Assembly: GCA_002392915.1 (NCBI GenBank)
Contig: DGHQ01000007.1
Coordinates: 1-42,045, forward strand
DNA length: 42,045 bases
Direction: 5' to 3'
Source of the DNA: Bacteroidales bacterium UBA3844
GTDB lineage: Bacteria; Bacteroidota; Bacteroidia; Bacteroidales; Paludibacteraceae
Shown here: piece by piece, positions 1 to 9,872 of the stretch
How the letters are laid out: every line of letters begins with the position of its first letter
Position numbering within the stretch: position 1 is the stretch's first letter
Translations under genes and position numbers: made by a program
The notes under the pieces: generated by a model
Databases searched by the model: none
What the model was told of the DNA's origin: nothing
What the model saw: only the letters and a program-made list of their open reading frames with translations

Positions 1-1
1 T

Positions 2-982
2 ATGTTCTCAATGCAGAACTACTACTTGCCTCTACAGGGTATCGCTTCAATGCACTGTTCAGCAAACTGTGATATGAATGGTGAGAACACAGCTATCTTC
101 TTCGGTCTTTCTGGTACAGGTAAGACAACACTTTCTACAGATCCAAAGCGTAAGCTTATCGGTGATGACGAGCACGGTTGGGATGACGAGGGTGTATTCA
201 ACCTAGAGGGTGGATGCTACGCTAAGGTTATCGGTCTATCAAAGGAGCACGAGCCAGATATCTACGGAGCTATCAAGCGCAACGCACTTCTTGAGAACGT
301 AACTGTATCTAAGGATGGTAAGATCGACTTCAACGATAAGAGCGTGACTGAGAACACTCGTGTTTCTTATCCAATCAACCACATCAAGAATATTCAGCCA
401 GGTTCATCTGCACCAGCTGCAAAGAACGTTATCTTCCTTTCTGCTGATGCATTCGGAGTATTGCCTCCAGTTTCAATCTTGACTCCAGAGCAGACTCAGT
501 ACTACTTCCTATCAGGATTTACAGCTAAGCTTGCAGGTACAGAGCGTGGTATCACAGAGCCAACTCCAACATTCTCAGCTTGTTTCGGTCAGGCATTCCT
601 TGAGTTGCACCCAACTAAGTATGCAGAGGAGCTAGTTAAGAAGATGAAGAAGTCTGGTGCTAAGGCATATTTGGTTAACACTGGATGGAACGGAACTGGT
701 AAGCGTATCTCAATTCCTGATACTCGTGGTATCATCGACGCTATCCTTGATGGTTCAATCTTGAAGGCTCAGACTAAGAAGATCCCTATGTTCGACTTCG
801 AGGTTCCAACAGCTCTTCCAAATGTTAACCCTGCTATCCTTGACCCTCGTGACACTTATGCAAACGCATCAGAGTGGGAGACTAAGGCAAAGGATTTGGC
901 TGGTCGTTTCATCAAGAACTTTGAGAAGTACACAGGCAACGCTGCTGGTAAGGCTCTTGTTGCTGCTGGTCCAAAGTTGTAA
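2..982 (+). CDS. pckA: Phosphoenolpyruvate carboxykinase (ATP), C-terminal part (5' end outside window)
   Basis: This is the C-terminal 326 residues of ATP-dependent PEP carboxykinase, which interconverts oxaloacetate + ATP and PEP + CO2 + ADP in the cytoplasm. The family is about 530 residues, so roughly 200 N-terminal residues lie before the window, and the first Met is only the first in-frame codon here. Visible are the kinase-1a P-loop GLSGTGKTTLS (residues about 35-45), the kinase-2/metal region LIGDDEHGWDDEGVFN just after it, and the conserved downstream block YFLSGFTAKLAGTE. In fermentative Bacteroidales the enzyme usually runs towards oxaloacetate, fixing CO2 and making ATP on the way to succinate, which fits oadGAB 12 kb away. 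Codon use is strongly biased, as in the oad and atp genes, which suggests high expression. A strong terminator follows 30 bases after the stop. Confidence 0.97.
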   Translation: MFSMQNYYLPLQGIASMHCSANCDMNGENTAIFFGLSGTGKTTLSTDPKRKLIGDDEHGWDDEGVFNLEGGCYAKVIGLSKEHEPDIYGAIKRNALLENVTVSKDGKIDFNDKSVTENTRVSYPINHIKNIQPGSSAPAAKNVIFLSADAFGVLPPVSILTPEQTQYYFLSGFTAKLAGTERGITEPTPTFSACFGQAFLELHPTKYAEELVKKMKKSGAKAYLVNTGWNGTGKRISIPDTRGIIDAILDGSILKAQTKKIPMFDFEVPTALPNVNPAILDPRDTYANASEWETKAKDLAGRFIKNFEKYTGNAAGKALVAAGPKL

Positions 983-1012
983 TCAGACGCTATTGAATAA
1001 TAGCCTAAATAT

Positions 1013-1042
1013 AAGAGACGTGAGCAATCACGTCTCTTTTTT
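1013..1042 (+). terminator. Rho-independent terminator of pckA
   Basis: There is a perfect 11-bp stem (1013-1023 with 1028-1038), a GCAA tetraloop and a T run to 1042. The core AGAGACGT/ACGTCTCT recurs in other terminators of this window. Confidence 0.9.
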
Positions 1043-1184
1043 ACTTTAAAGCGTTCAGTCATGCTTGTTTAAAAAATTATCATTAAAATTCTGAGTTTCT
1101 CAGATAAAACTGATAGATTTCAACAATTTTGACCATTTATCAACAATTTTTTGTCTGTTTGTTGATAAAACTATTATAGATGTT

Positions 1185-1215
1185 TTTGTTGAAAATAGTG
1201 ATTGATTTATTTTTG
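1185..1215 (+). promoter_or_regulatory. Bacteroidetes-type promoter for the giant surface protein
   Basis: A -7 box TATTTTTG (1208-1215, matches TAnnTTTG) lies 19 bp downstream of a -33 box TTTG (1185-1188). The predicted start at about 1222 leaves a leader of about 65 nt before the ATG at 1287. The rest of the 304-base gap 983-1286 is AT-rich, with three loose ACAATTTT/CAACAATTTT-like repeats (about 1120-1155) and no further gene. Confidence 0.55.
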
Positions 1216-1286
1216 TATTGTCTGTTGTGCGAAAGGGCAGTGGACTATTAGTAAATCATAAATAGCAAAGGGCTTGTTTTTATAGT

Positions 1287-4200
1287 ATGTGTACGATAAT
1301 TCATCATATATCATCATATATTAAGGGACTCCTATTTCTTGCCATAATGGTATTGAATCTAGGAATTCATCAGGTGTGTGCGAAACCGGATTTTGATATT
1401 TCGGAAATAATAGACCCGACTAATCCTTATAAAATAGAGTCAGAGGAAAAATTTGTCGAAGTGTTTGACGCAATTAATTATTTTTTTGAATTAGAATGGT
1501 TTTACCCTGATGATGTCATATCTCTTTCATTAGAGAAAGATCTAGATATGTCTACGCATGAATTTGTTCCAATTAAGGTTAATAGAGACAATGAATCGGT
1601 GATAGTACAATTTGAAGGTAATGGACACACTATTCGTAATTTGACATTTAGTGGATTTGAGACAAATATAAATTATTCTGGATTAATTCCTAATATGGGT
1701 AAAGGCTCATTTGTAAAGAATATTAATTTTGAAGACATTAATGTTACATTGCCATCAAAAAGTTGCGGAATCATTGTTGGTAAAATAGGCGGTAGTAGTG
1801 AAGTATCTAATTGCAATATAAGAGGAAAAGTCACATATACAAATGAAAATGCTAAATGTCTAGGTGGTGTGATTGGGGAAATAACAGCTTCGAATTTTGT
1901 CCTTAAGGATATTGCTGTTGATTTGGAATATGATGTCAAATATCCAACAGTAAGTTCGATGGGTGGTGTGGTTGGTTATTTTAATCACCCTTCTTCGTTG
2001 GAGATATCGAATATAGTAAATCGTTCTAAGAATCTGGAAATTGACGAAGCTTCTTTGGGTTTAGGTGGACTATTTGGTTTTATTCAAGTTCCTTCAGTCA
2101 TTAAAATACATGATTGCTCTAACTATATGAATATTAAGGCTTATTCTCCTATGGTAGGAGGTATTGTAGGCAATTACTCAAATCCGGATTTGGAGCATTA
2201 TATAAATGAACTATATAATTGTACTAATGCAGGAAGTATTTCCTCTTCATATGGTGATGTAGGAGGAATAGTAGGAATATCAAAATATGTGAAAATCTCA
2301 AATTGTGTAAACATAGGAAATATATCAAGTTCTGCTCCATCCTCGGGTTCGGGCGGAATAGGCGGAATAGGCGGAATAGTTGGAACATATAATGTGAGGT
2401 ATGTTACAGTAACGAACAATACGTTATCGTCGTGTGTTAATTTGGGATATATATCTTCTTATGAAGAAGGTAATTCTGCAGGTATTGTAGGTTATTATTA
2501 TAGTGACCATGTCGATTATAATGTGTCAGAATATTATGATATTGCATCAAAAATTTTCCCATTTCAGAACTGTTTGTCATTATCTAATGACGGAACCAAT
2601 CGTATTGTAAATGAATTTGTGTTTAACACTACGCCAGGATATAATTGTATTGGTGGTCTTTATTCAGATTCTTCACTTGGGGGGGCTGTTTCAAATGACT
2701 CTGTTCATTGCCTTACTAATAGTACATTAATTTCAGGCGAAGTGCCTTTTTATTATTATTCACAGAACAAGGATTCTGGTTATTGGCTTGATAATGAGTC
2801 TGCTATATCCAATGGCTTTGAACCTGCTTTTTTACAGAAACCTGGATTTTATCCTTATCTTCCACTAAATGATGATATAGCAAAACTAGCGTCTCTTCCA
2901 ATTAAAGTGTTTGATGGAGAACGACTTGACAGTATAGCTTCAGGATTTTCATGCGGAATGATTGATGGAGTCGTATGGACATCAAAAAATGGAACTTTTG
3001 AAGTTTCAGAAGATGGTGTCGCTACAATACTAAGTGCAGGTGATGATGTTATATATGGATATCTTGGTGATGCTGTCATTTCTCGTCCTATCAAAGTGTA
3101 TAAGAATGTGTTTGGTGGAGGAAGAGGTACTGAAGAAAATCCATATTTGATTACGAATCTTTCACATTTAGAAGAATTAAGAGATTCTCTTGCTGCTTCA
3201 GAAGAATGGTCGAAAAATAAATATTTCAAAGTGACCGCTAACATTAATGGTCTTGATTTTTCACTCTCTCCGACTAGGGCAACACAGTTTATGGGACATT
3301 TTGACGGTGATGGTCATACGATCAAGATGGATATCACAAATACTGCTGCTGATGCGGCATTATTTGTTGTCGCAGAAAATGCGTCGATCCACAATTTGCA
3401 GACTTCTGGATTTGTAGAAGGAAAAGATTTAGCAGCAGGTGTTTGTGCTGTCGCATATAATTGTGAGATATACAATTGTTATAATAGTGCTAAAATTTAT
3501 GGTTCTGTGGCAGGAGGACTGATCGGTTATTCGGAAGGTGGAATGTTGTATGGATTGTGTAATTCGGGTACAGTCTCAGCCTCAACTATTGCTGGTGGAG
3601 TGATAGGAAAAGCGACAGAAATAAATAGTGATACTCGTATTTCAGATTTGGTGAATTCCGGATATGTCAACGGATATGCTTCGGCTGGTTTGATTGGAGA
3701 TGCGGAACGGTTATCAGCAAGTTATGCTTTCAATCGACTAATAAATTATGGTAGCGTTTGTGGCACGTATGAGGCTTATCCTTATATTTTTTCATCTAAT
3801 TTCTCAGGCTTCTCTTATCCGGATTGTCATTATGATATTCAGATTACGCGTAATGGCAAATGTATGACTGATGGATTTAATGGAGCGTCGTTAGGACATG
3901 AAATAATTCCTACAACAGCAACTGATGTAGAGTATGAACTCTATTCAGAAGATGCTACAGCTGTTTTTGTTCCGTCGTTTGTAAAAAAAATGCGAAATTC
4001 AGAATTGCTTGGAATATTGACAACTTTTGAGAATGAGGAGTTGTCTGCATATGTTCAAACGTCACCTTCTCTTCTTACTAATGGTCAGTTGGTCCTTAGG
4101 GGAATTGGACTTGCTGAAGAATACCATAAATTGTCAGATTTGAAATCATCTACGGATGTGCCTGCAATTTTAGCTCAAAGATCGGAATTTGGTGATGAAA

Positions 4201-7200
4201 GAGAAACATATATTACAATAGCGGCAATACCGTTTAACTTTGGTGATGGTTCGGAAACTGACCCTTATTTAATCAATAGTTTGGAGGATTTGAAGTCGCT
4301 TTCGGAAATGATCGAGGCAAATAAAGTGACTGACAAATACTATGTGAATGCAAAGTCCAATAACTGGTCGTACAATAAGTATTTTAAATTGAATAGTGAT
4401 ATATTGGGCGACGGCACTGCTTCAACAATAGTCACAAAAGCTATAGCCAGTGAGGAAAATCCATTCCAAGGAGTTTTCGATGGTGGCTGCCACACGATTA
4501 AAGTTTCAATCAATAATCAGAACAACAACTATCAGGCATTGTTTGCAAAAATAGAGTCGGGTGCTATTATTGAGAATCTGACAGTGACAGGTGTTGTCAG
4601 CGGAAAAATGTATGTTTCAGGTGTCGTCGCATGTGCGACTGCTGAAAGAGATGGTGATGAACCAGTTATTCGCAATGTGATAAACAATGTAAATGTCAAT
4701 TCATCGTCAGATTGTGTCGGAGGAATTTGTGGTAAATCGAATGCAAGAATAGAGAATTGTGCTAACGCAGGAAATATCATTATCACATTTGATTCAAATC
4801 CTTATTATACAGGTGGAATTGTCGGCTCGACTACTTCTAATGTGATTGGTTGTATGAATCTTGGTTCAATACACGGACACCGACGAATTGGAGGAATATG
4901 TGGTGGGGCTATGAACGATGATTCCAAAGGTCTTATCAAAGATTGTGTCAATTATGGTATGGTCTCTTCTCAATGTCCGCCGTCAGCTGATTTCACTTGC
5001 ATTGGCGGTATTGTGGGATCTGCGGATAATTTTGATGTTGAGACTTCTTTGAATCTTAACAGTGTGTCATGTCGAAATGAAATTTTTGTAGACGCGATTG
5101 TAGGAAGTGCCACAGGAGAAGTTAACGGATGCTACTACGATAAGCAGGTTTCTGTATTGCCGAGCAAGTATGGAACAGGGTTGTTGACAACAGAAATATT
5201 CCAACTTTCTATTGAAGGATTTGATAATAATGCTGGAATGTATCCGACTTTGAGTAATAAGTTGTGTGATGATAAATTGGCAATTTTGGCATCTTCTCCA
5301 TTGATGCTTTATGAAAGTGACGATAAGACTGTTTTTGATGATGTTACAAAGATGATGAATTATGGCGATGTTAACGCTACTAATCCCGACATCAAATGGA
5401 CAGGAAAGAATGGTGTTGTGGATGTTGTCAGAAGTGAGAACGGATTCATAGTCAAGCCAGTAGAAGTCGGTACTGATACATTGACTGCGTCTTACGGAAT
5501 GTATTCAAAACAGATATCTGTTGATATTTATTGTATACCTGTCAGACTTGACACTACTATTTCAGGATGCCAGATGGTTTCTGTTCGCAAGAGTGATGGT
5601 TCAGAGATTGTTTGTACTAAAGATACTGTATTTACTGAAGTCTATCCGAGAGAAAATTCTATATGCGACAGCACAATCAAGTATATCGTGAAAATTAGTA
5701 AATTAACAGATTATTTGATTGATACAGTACTTTGTGGAAAGGATGTGTTATCAGGAGCTGTTTACCGAGGAAAGAATTATACTAATACTGATTATATCAC
5801 GCTTAAAGACACTATAGGTTGTGATTCCGCTATTACTGCAAAATTAAGAGTTGTTATTCCTCGCGTCGATTCGGTTTATCATAATTCGGGATGCGATTCT
5901 GTATTTTGTGAGGTCGACGGTAAATATTATCATGAGATGGTAAGCTTCTATGATACAGTTAAGTCTTCTGTATGTGATTGCGACAGTGTCATCATCAAAG
6001 TGAATTTGAATGTGACAAACAGTGACGCGTATGAGTTTGACGAGGTTTACCTTGACTCATTTGAGATTGACGGCAAGAAGTTGAGGGGTGGGGAGTCGTT
6101 GACTGTATATGATACTTTGGTTACGAAAAACGGCTGCGATAGTATCGTTAAAAAGAATATATATGTTTATAATCGCGTCTACAAGATGGATACCGTGCTT
6201 TATGCATGTGAATTCTATCTTGACAATGTGAATTTCCAGAAGATCACTCATGATACGATTTTGGTAGAGCATTTGAGTGAGACATTGCATGGAATCACAG
6301 TTGACGGATATTATTTGCAGAAGCGTGATATCAGAATCTCTCACAACACATCCGCTGATACCACAAGAAAGCCTGAGGAGTATTATTGTCATCGCTATAT
6401 GCTCACACAGAATGTGGGCGGAGTGGAGCAAGTGTTAGGAACTGTCACAAAAGATACTGTGGTGTATATTAATATTCCGCGTGATAAGAAATGTGACAGC
6501 GTGGTGGTTCGTACAATTCATATTTTGCCGGAAGCAGTCAAGGATACGGTTTCGATTGTGAATTGTGGAGCGTATTACGACGAGACACTCGACACTACAT
6601 TCACGTCTACACAGGATTACATAGTCCGTGAGAAGTACAACAATTCATTGTGTGATTGTGACAGTTTGATCACAGTGCGTCGATACACAATCCGGACAAC
6701 AGCATATAATAAAATAGAGGATTCTGGATGTGAGTATGTCTCGTATACTTTTTACGGAGATGATAAACCTACAATATTTACTTCTAGTATAGATACAGTT
6801 GAATATATAAAATATACTTCAGGTCCAGAATGTGATAGTATTGTGAACAACATTCATTTGGTTGTCGCTAAGCCAATATATGATACATTGTCAAGACAAA
6901 CTTGTGGTGACACTATAATGTATGAAGGCAAGGTGTTTACAAATAATTACAAAGATACAGTAATATATCCTTCAGCTGCAGGTTGTGACAGTCTGATTCG
7001 TTATATAGATTTCAGATTTGTTGAGACAATAGTGGACACATTGCCGACAAAATATGGTTGTGATTCGGTGATCTGTGACCTTGATAATAAGGTATATAAA
7101 GATGACAAGACGCAACATACCATCATGGTCAAGGTAGGAGAAACTGAGCAAGGTTGCCCTATTTTTAATGTTCAACCTTTGGTTGTGTTACATGATACTA

Positions 7201-8165
7201 CTACAAAAGATGCAGTTTCAGGATGTGAGTTTGCGGAGTATAATGGGGACGTCTATTACAGAGATACGACTATTCAACTTAATCTAAAGAGAAAATTCTG
7301 TGATTGTGACAGCATTGTGGATGTGGAAATAGTAGTGTTGCCACGAATAGAGTCGCCAATTGTAGAATTGTCTGATTGCGACAGTGTGGTCGTAAATGAT
7401 CCGGATAATGGTACTGTGGTATTTAAGGAAGATGTGGATGATTATCAATGTATTTATAAAAAAGTGCATATTGTCAACGGAAAAGAGTATATTTGCGATA
7501 GTATAGCGCATTACAATATCCATGTGAAGAAACCAACCTACAATTCTGTGGTATTTACAGGAGAGAGTTCGGTTGTCTATGGCGGCGAGACATACCGTCG
7601 CAGCAAGGTGATAAGAGATACTTTGGTAAATGCAGAAGGTTGTGATTCGTTTGTTGAGATTAAGATAGTTGTTGAGAAAGATTTGGGCTATCCTGTCATT
7701 GTGGATAAGTTCGGATACACATTGTTCTGCAACAATAATATCGGAAAAGTGAAATTCGCAACATACCAATGGTTTAAGAATGGAGTGGCTGTTTCTGGTG
7801 CGACGAAAGAGTATTACGAAGAGAAAAAAGGAGAGAAACTTCATGGATGCTACTATGTTGAGGTTACTTCGATAGATGGAAAAGAGTATGTTTCTGAGAC
7901 GTATTGCGTCGACAAAGGAAGGGAATTGAAGGTTTATCCTAATCCAGTGTCGCCAAATGGTATAGTTACAATTGATTATCCGTTTACGGAAGAAGAGAAG
8001 AAACACTTGAGAGTTGAGGTTTATGATGCAATGGGAACTATGTTGAAAGACTTCGTGCCATCATCGTATCCGATACATTTGGAAGCTACTGTGCCAGGAC
8101 ATTATTTTGTGTTGATATATGAAGCGGATGACAGAATGCTGGATGCACGTTTTATTGTGAGATGA
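1287..8165 (+). CDS. Giant secreted repeat protein: GLUG-type modules, CDS repeats, T9SS sorting domain
   Basis: This 2292-residue protein is probably surface-exposed or released. Residues 1-32 form a signal peptide ending in VCA|KP. Three modules follow, at about 46-500, 610-900 and 985-1340. The second and third open with a G(T/S)E(T/E)(N/D)PYLI motif, and all three carry an F(D/E)G-GHTI motif followed by many GGIVG/GGLIG motifs of the GLUG type, which predict a beta-helix-like fold. Modules are followed by Ig-like stretches (about 530-605 and 1350-1420). Residues about 1459-2120 hold 14 CDS(I/V) repeats, then an Ig/PKD-like stretch, and from about 2210 a C-terminal sorting domain (VYPNPVSPNG, ending in FIVR) typical of T9SS cargo. 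Adhesion or surface binding is an inference; no catalytic motif is seen. The gene follows its own promoter, and a beta-barrel protein gene starts 16 bases later. Confidence 0.88.
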   Translation: MCTIIHHISSYIKGLLFLAIMVLNLGIHQVCAKPDFDISEIIDPTNPYKIESEEKFVEVFDAINYFFELEWFYPDDVISLSLEKDLDMSTHEFVPIKVNRDNESVIVQFEGNGHTIRNLTFSGFETNINYSGLIPNMGKGSFVKNINFEDINVTLPSKSCGIIVGKIGGSSEVSNCNIRGKVTYTNENAKCLGGVIGEITASNFVLKDIAVDLEYDVKYPTVSSMGGVVGYFNHPSSLEISNIVNRSKNLEIDEASLGLGGLFGFIQVPSVIKIHDCSNYMNIKAYSPMVGGIVGNYSNPDLEHYINELYNCTNAGSISSSYGDVGGIVGISKYVKISNCVNIGNISSSAPSSGSGGIGGIGGIVGTYNVRYVTVTNNTLSSCVNLGYISSYEEGNSAGIVGYYYSDHVDYNVSEYYDIASKIFPFQNCLSLSNDGTNRIVNEFVFNTTPGYNCIGGLYSDSSLGGAVSNDSVHCLTNSTLISGEVPFYYYSQNKDSGYWLDNESAISNGFEPAFLQKPGFYPYLPLNDDIAKLASLPIKVFDGERLDSIASGFSCGMIDGVVWTSKNGTFEVSEDGVATILSAGDDVIYGYLGDAVISRPIKVYKNVFGGGRGTEENPYLITNLSHLEELRDSLAASEEWSKNKYFKVTANINGLDFSLSPTRATQFMGHFDGDGHTIKMDITNTAADAALFVVAENASIHNLQTSGFVEGKDLAAGVCAVAYNCEIYNCYNSAKIYGSVAGGLIGYSEGGMLYGLCNSGTVSASTIAGGVIGKATEINSDTRISDLVNSGYVNGYASAGLIGDAERLSASYAFNRLINYGSVCGTYEAYPYIFSSNFSGFSYPDCHYDIQITRNGKCMTDGFNGASLGHEIIPTTATDVEYELYSEDATAVFVPSFVKKMRNSELLGILTTFENEELSAYVQTSPSLLTNGQLVLRGIGLAEEYHKLSDLKSSTDVPAILAQRSEFGDERETYITIAAIPFNFGDGSETDPYLINSLEDLKSLSEMIEANKVTDKYYVNAKSNNWSYNKYFKLNSDILGDGTASTIVTKAIASEENPFQGVFDGGCHTIKVSINNQNNNYQALFAKIESGAIIENLTVTGVVSGKMYVSGVVACATAERDGDEPVIRNVINNVNVNSSSDCVGGICGKSNARIENCANAGNIIITFDSNPYYTGGIVGSTTSNVIGCMNLGSIHGHRRIGGICGGAMNDDSKGLIKDCVNYGMVSSQCPPSADFTCIGGIVGSADNFDVETSLNLNSVSCRNEIFVDAIVGSATGEVNGCYYDKQVSVLPSKYGTGLLTTEIFQLSIEGFDNNAGMYPTLSNKLCDDKLAILASSPLMLYESDDKTVFDDVTKMMNYGDVNATNPDIKWTGKNGVVDVVRSENGFIVKPVEVGTDTLTASYGMYSKQISVDIYCIPVRLDTTISGCQMVSVRKSDGSEIVCTKDTVFTEVYPRENSICDSTIKYIVKISKLTDYLIDTVLCGKDVLSGAVYRGKNYTNTDYITLKDTIGCDSAITAKLRVVIPRVDSVYHNSGCDSVFCEVDGKYYHEMVSFYDTVKSSVCDCDSVIIKVNLNVTNSDAYEFDEVYLDSFEIDGKKLRGGESLTVYDTLVTKNGCDSIVKKNIYVYNRVYKMDTVLYACEFYLDNVNFQKITHDTILVEHLSETLHGITVDGYYLQKRDIRISHNTSADTTRKPEEYYCHRYMLTQNVGGVEQVLGTVTKDTVVYINIPRDKKCDSVVVRTIHILPEAVKDTVSIVNCGAYYDETLDTTFTSTQDYIVREKYNNSLCDCDSLITVRRYTIRTTAYNKIEDSGCEYVSYTFYGDDKPTIFTSSIDTVEYIKYTSGPECDSIVNNIHLVVAKPIYDTLSRQTCGDTIMYEGKVFTNNYKDTVIYPSAAGCDSLIRYIDFRFVETIVDTLPTKYGCDSVICDLDNKVYKDDKTQHTIMVKVGETEQGCPIFNVQPLVVLHDTTTKDAVSGCEFAEYNGDVYYRDTTIQLNLKRKFCDCDSIVDVEIVVLPRIESPIVELSDCDSVVVNDPDNGTVVFKEDVDDYQCIYKKVHIVNGKEYICDSIAHYNIHVKKPTYNSVVFTGESSVVYGGETYRRSKVIRDTLVNAEGCDSFVEIKIVVEKDLGYPVIVDKFGYTLFCNNNIGKVKFATYQWFKNGVAVSGATKEYYEEKKGEKLHGCYYVEVTSIDGKEYVSETYCVDKGRELKVYPNPVSPNGIVTIDYPFTEEEKKHLRVEVYDAMGTMLKDFVPSSYPIHLEATVPGHYFVLIYEADDRMLDARFIVR
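5660..7680 (+). repeat. Coding repeats: 14 CDS(I/V) units with an earlier paired cysteine
   Basis: At the protein level the unit is about 45-60 residues. It starts with a Cys (CG, GCE or ACE context), then a stretch containing DT before a CDS(I/V/L) signature such as GCDSI or CDCDSV, then an alternating hydrophobic strand (for example IVKKNIYVY). Fourteen CDS signatures are countable. Four of them read CDCDS or SDCDS with an extra Cys or Asp. The pattern suggests tandem beta-domains, possibly disulfide-linked. Similar CDS(T/V) repeats are common in Bacteroidetes T9SS adhesins. Confidence 0.75.
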
Positions 8166-8181
8166 TAGTGAAAGATAGACT

Positions 8182-9408
8182 ATGGGACTACAAAATATAA
8201 AAAGAGGATTTAGATGCGTTGTGGCATTGGTGATTGCAGCGGTGAATAGTTTGACTGTTTCCGTTGCAGCGGAAAAGTCTGCCGTAAAGAAAACGTTTGT
8301 CGACAGCTTGATTTTCAATTATGAGAACTCAATCTGGGGAAAGAACCCTGCAGTGCCTCTTGAACCGTTGGGCCAGACAGAGCAATCAACATTGAAAGAT
8401 TTGTCGTACTACGGTGTCTTTGAGGATGCACCAATATTGTCGACAGACCGAACTATATTTGTAGATTCCACATATAAAGTTCAGCTTCACACAACAAAGC
8501 GTGAAGTGTTGCAAGTGAAAGATGAGTCTCATTCCCATGTCGGCTTAGGAATGACTTTCGGACCTACTTGGATGACCTATAAATCTGAAATGGGAGAGGG
8601 TAAGGTATCCATGTCTCCAGGAGTTCATCTGATGTACGACTACTATCTCAACCATCATTGGGGATTCATGATCGGTATCAATTTCTCTTTCACTACAGGA
8701 ACGTTCATCGGAAATGATTACTATGATGAGTATAGTTATGTCGATTATGAAGGAGATAAGGTTAATTTTAAATATAAGGTTGGTGAGATAGAGGAAATCA
8801 ATAAACTTGTGCTGCTTGATGTTCCTGTCACATTGTCGTATGCGACCGGCAATCTGTTTGGTCACGCAGGTTTGAAGATAGGTGTGCCAATCAAACTAAA
8901 ATATGACCAGACATTGAAGGATTGTGAGTTCACCTGTGAGATTCCTGCTTATAATACAGTAATGAATCATGGCTTGGCTCTTGGATTGAATGATAAGGAA
9001 TGCCGTTTTGAAGGTCAGTTTTCAAGCAAACCGATTATGATGATGTTTACTCTTGATGCTGGCTATCGTTTCCAGCTAAACGATAAGTTTAGCATCAATG
9101 CTGGAGTGTTCTTCGACAAAGCGTTGTACAGAAGCAAGTTTAAGGCGGATTCAGATGAGGATAATATCCAGTATGCAAAGAATAAAGATGTGTATGATTT
9201 CTTGAAGACGTCGCAACCGAAAGACCAGTCTGAACTTCCTGTTTATTTGATTCATTCTAGTGTGTTGAGCGGACAGAAGATATCGACAAAGCAAAGAATA
9301 GCAGAAAGTTTGGGTTACACTAATTTCGGTGTGAAAATCACATTCACTTTCGACAGATATGGTAAAGATTTTTATCCGTCGGAGGAAAGTGAAGAATCAG
9401 CAGAATAA
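8182..9408 (+). CDS. Outer-membrane beta-barrel protein (PorT/OMP_b-brl-like)
   Basis: This is a 408-residue protein with an N-terminal signal peptide (hydrophobic about residues 11-30, ending VAA). From about residue 120 it has alternating amphipathic strands rich in Gly and aromatics: HVGLGMTFGPTW, HHWGFMIGINFSF, ATGNLFGHAGLKIGVPI, ITFTFDRY near the end. This is the layout of the small Bacteroidetes outer-membrane beta-barrel families. Residues about 31-115 are a periplasmic or linker stretch without a recognised domain. It begins 16 bases after the giant T9SS-cargo gene and shares its strand, so co-transcription is likely. It could serve as surface anchor or partner of that protein, as PorP/SprF-like proteins do for SprB-type adhesins, but it does not look like PorP/SprF itself. 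No terminator with a clear U run follows. Confidence 0.7.
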   Translation: MGLQNIKRGFRCVVALVIAAVNSLTVSVAAEKSAVKKTFVDSLIFNYENSIWGKNPAVPLEPLGQTEQSTLKDLSYYGVFEDAPILSTDRTIFVDSTYKVQLHTTKREVLQVKDESHSHVGLGMTFGPTWMTYKSEMGEGKVSMSPGVHLMYDYYLNHHWGFMIGINFSFTTGTFIGNDYYDEYSYVDYEGDKVNFKYKVGEIEEINKLVLLDVPVTLSYATGNLFGHAGLKIGVPIKLKYDQTLKDCEFTCEIPAYNTVMNHGLALGLNDKECRFEGQFSSKPIMMMFTLDAGYRFQLNDKFSINAGVFFDKALYRSKFKADSDEDNIQYAKNKDVYDFLKTSQPKDQSELPVYLIHSSVLSGQKISTKQRIAESLGYTNFGVKITFTFDRYGKDFYPSEESEESAE

Positions 9409-9461
9409 AATCACTACAGACGTCTTTAGCAGCGTCTTATAATAAAGAATACGATTTTAAT

Positions 9462-9848
9462 ATGAATTTAAAAGAAGGAAAAGGAGTTGCGTTCGACTAT
9501 CTTGAGCAATATGGAGCGGTTTTTATTGTTGGTACGATGAAAAATTCAGTTTGTGCTGAGGAAATGAAAATGGCTTCTGAAAAATATAAGGATGTCAAGG
9601 ATCTTTTTGATAAGATAGAGACAGACACTCCATGTGGAGCGCAATGTGGTAAGGGATATCTGTTTTATGTCCCAACAAATAATCCGAATTTGACAGTTGA
9701 GTCTATGGTTAAGGAGGCGACGGGAATCCTTTCTGAAATAGGTATTCATAATTTAGTCGTGAAGGTGTTCGATGGTGCCAATATCGATAACGTAAAGAAA
9801 GCACTTGAATCAAGAGAGAGTCTTGAAGATGTGCTGTTTATTGGATAA
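9462..9848 (+). CDS. Conserved-looking small protein of unknown function
   Basis: This is a 128-residue soluble protein that I do not recognise. It has no signal peptide or membrane segment. It shows an alternating alpha/beta pattern (GAVFIVGTM; a helix with EEMKMASEKYKDVKDLFDKI; GYLFYVPTN; VKEATGILSEIG; NLVVKVFDG) and a Cys pair CGAQCGKG at about residues 58-65 that could bind metal or be redox-active. Coding is supported by a clean terminator just after the stop. It is separated by 53 bases from the barrel gene, in which an imperfect AGACG/CGTCT hairpin (9418-9437) without a U run lies. Function is open. Confidence 0.7.
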   Translation: MNLKEGKGVAFDYLEQYGAVFIVGTMKNSVCAEEMKMASEKYKDVKDLFDKIETDTPCGAQCGKGYLFYVPTNNPNLTVESMVKEATGILSEIGIHNLVVKVFDGANIDNVKKALESRESLEDVLFIG

Positions 9849-9872
9849 TGTTGGTTTTAATGAATATATGTG

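Noticed and set aside
7284..8006. 240-codon minus-strand frame inside the giant surface-protein gene
   Set aside because: It lies wholly within a well-supported coding region with signal peptide, repeats and sorting domain. Its product is a low-complexity Ile/Phe/Tyr-rich chain without motifs.
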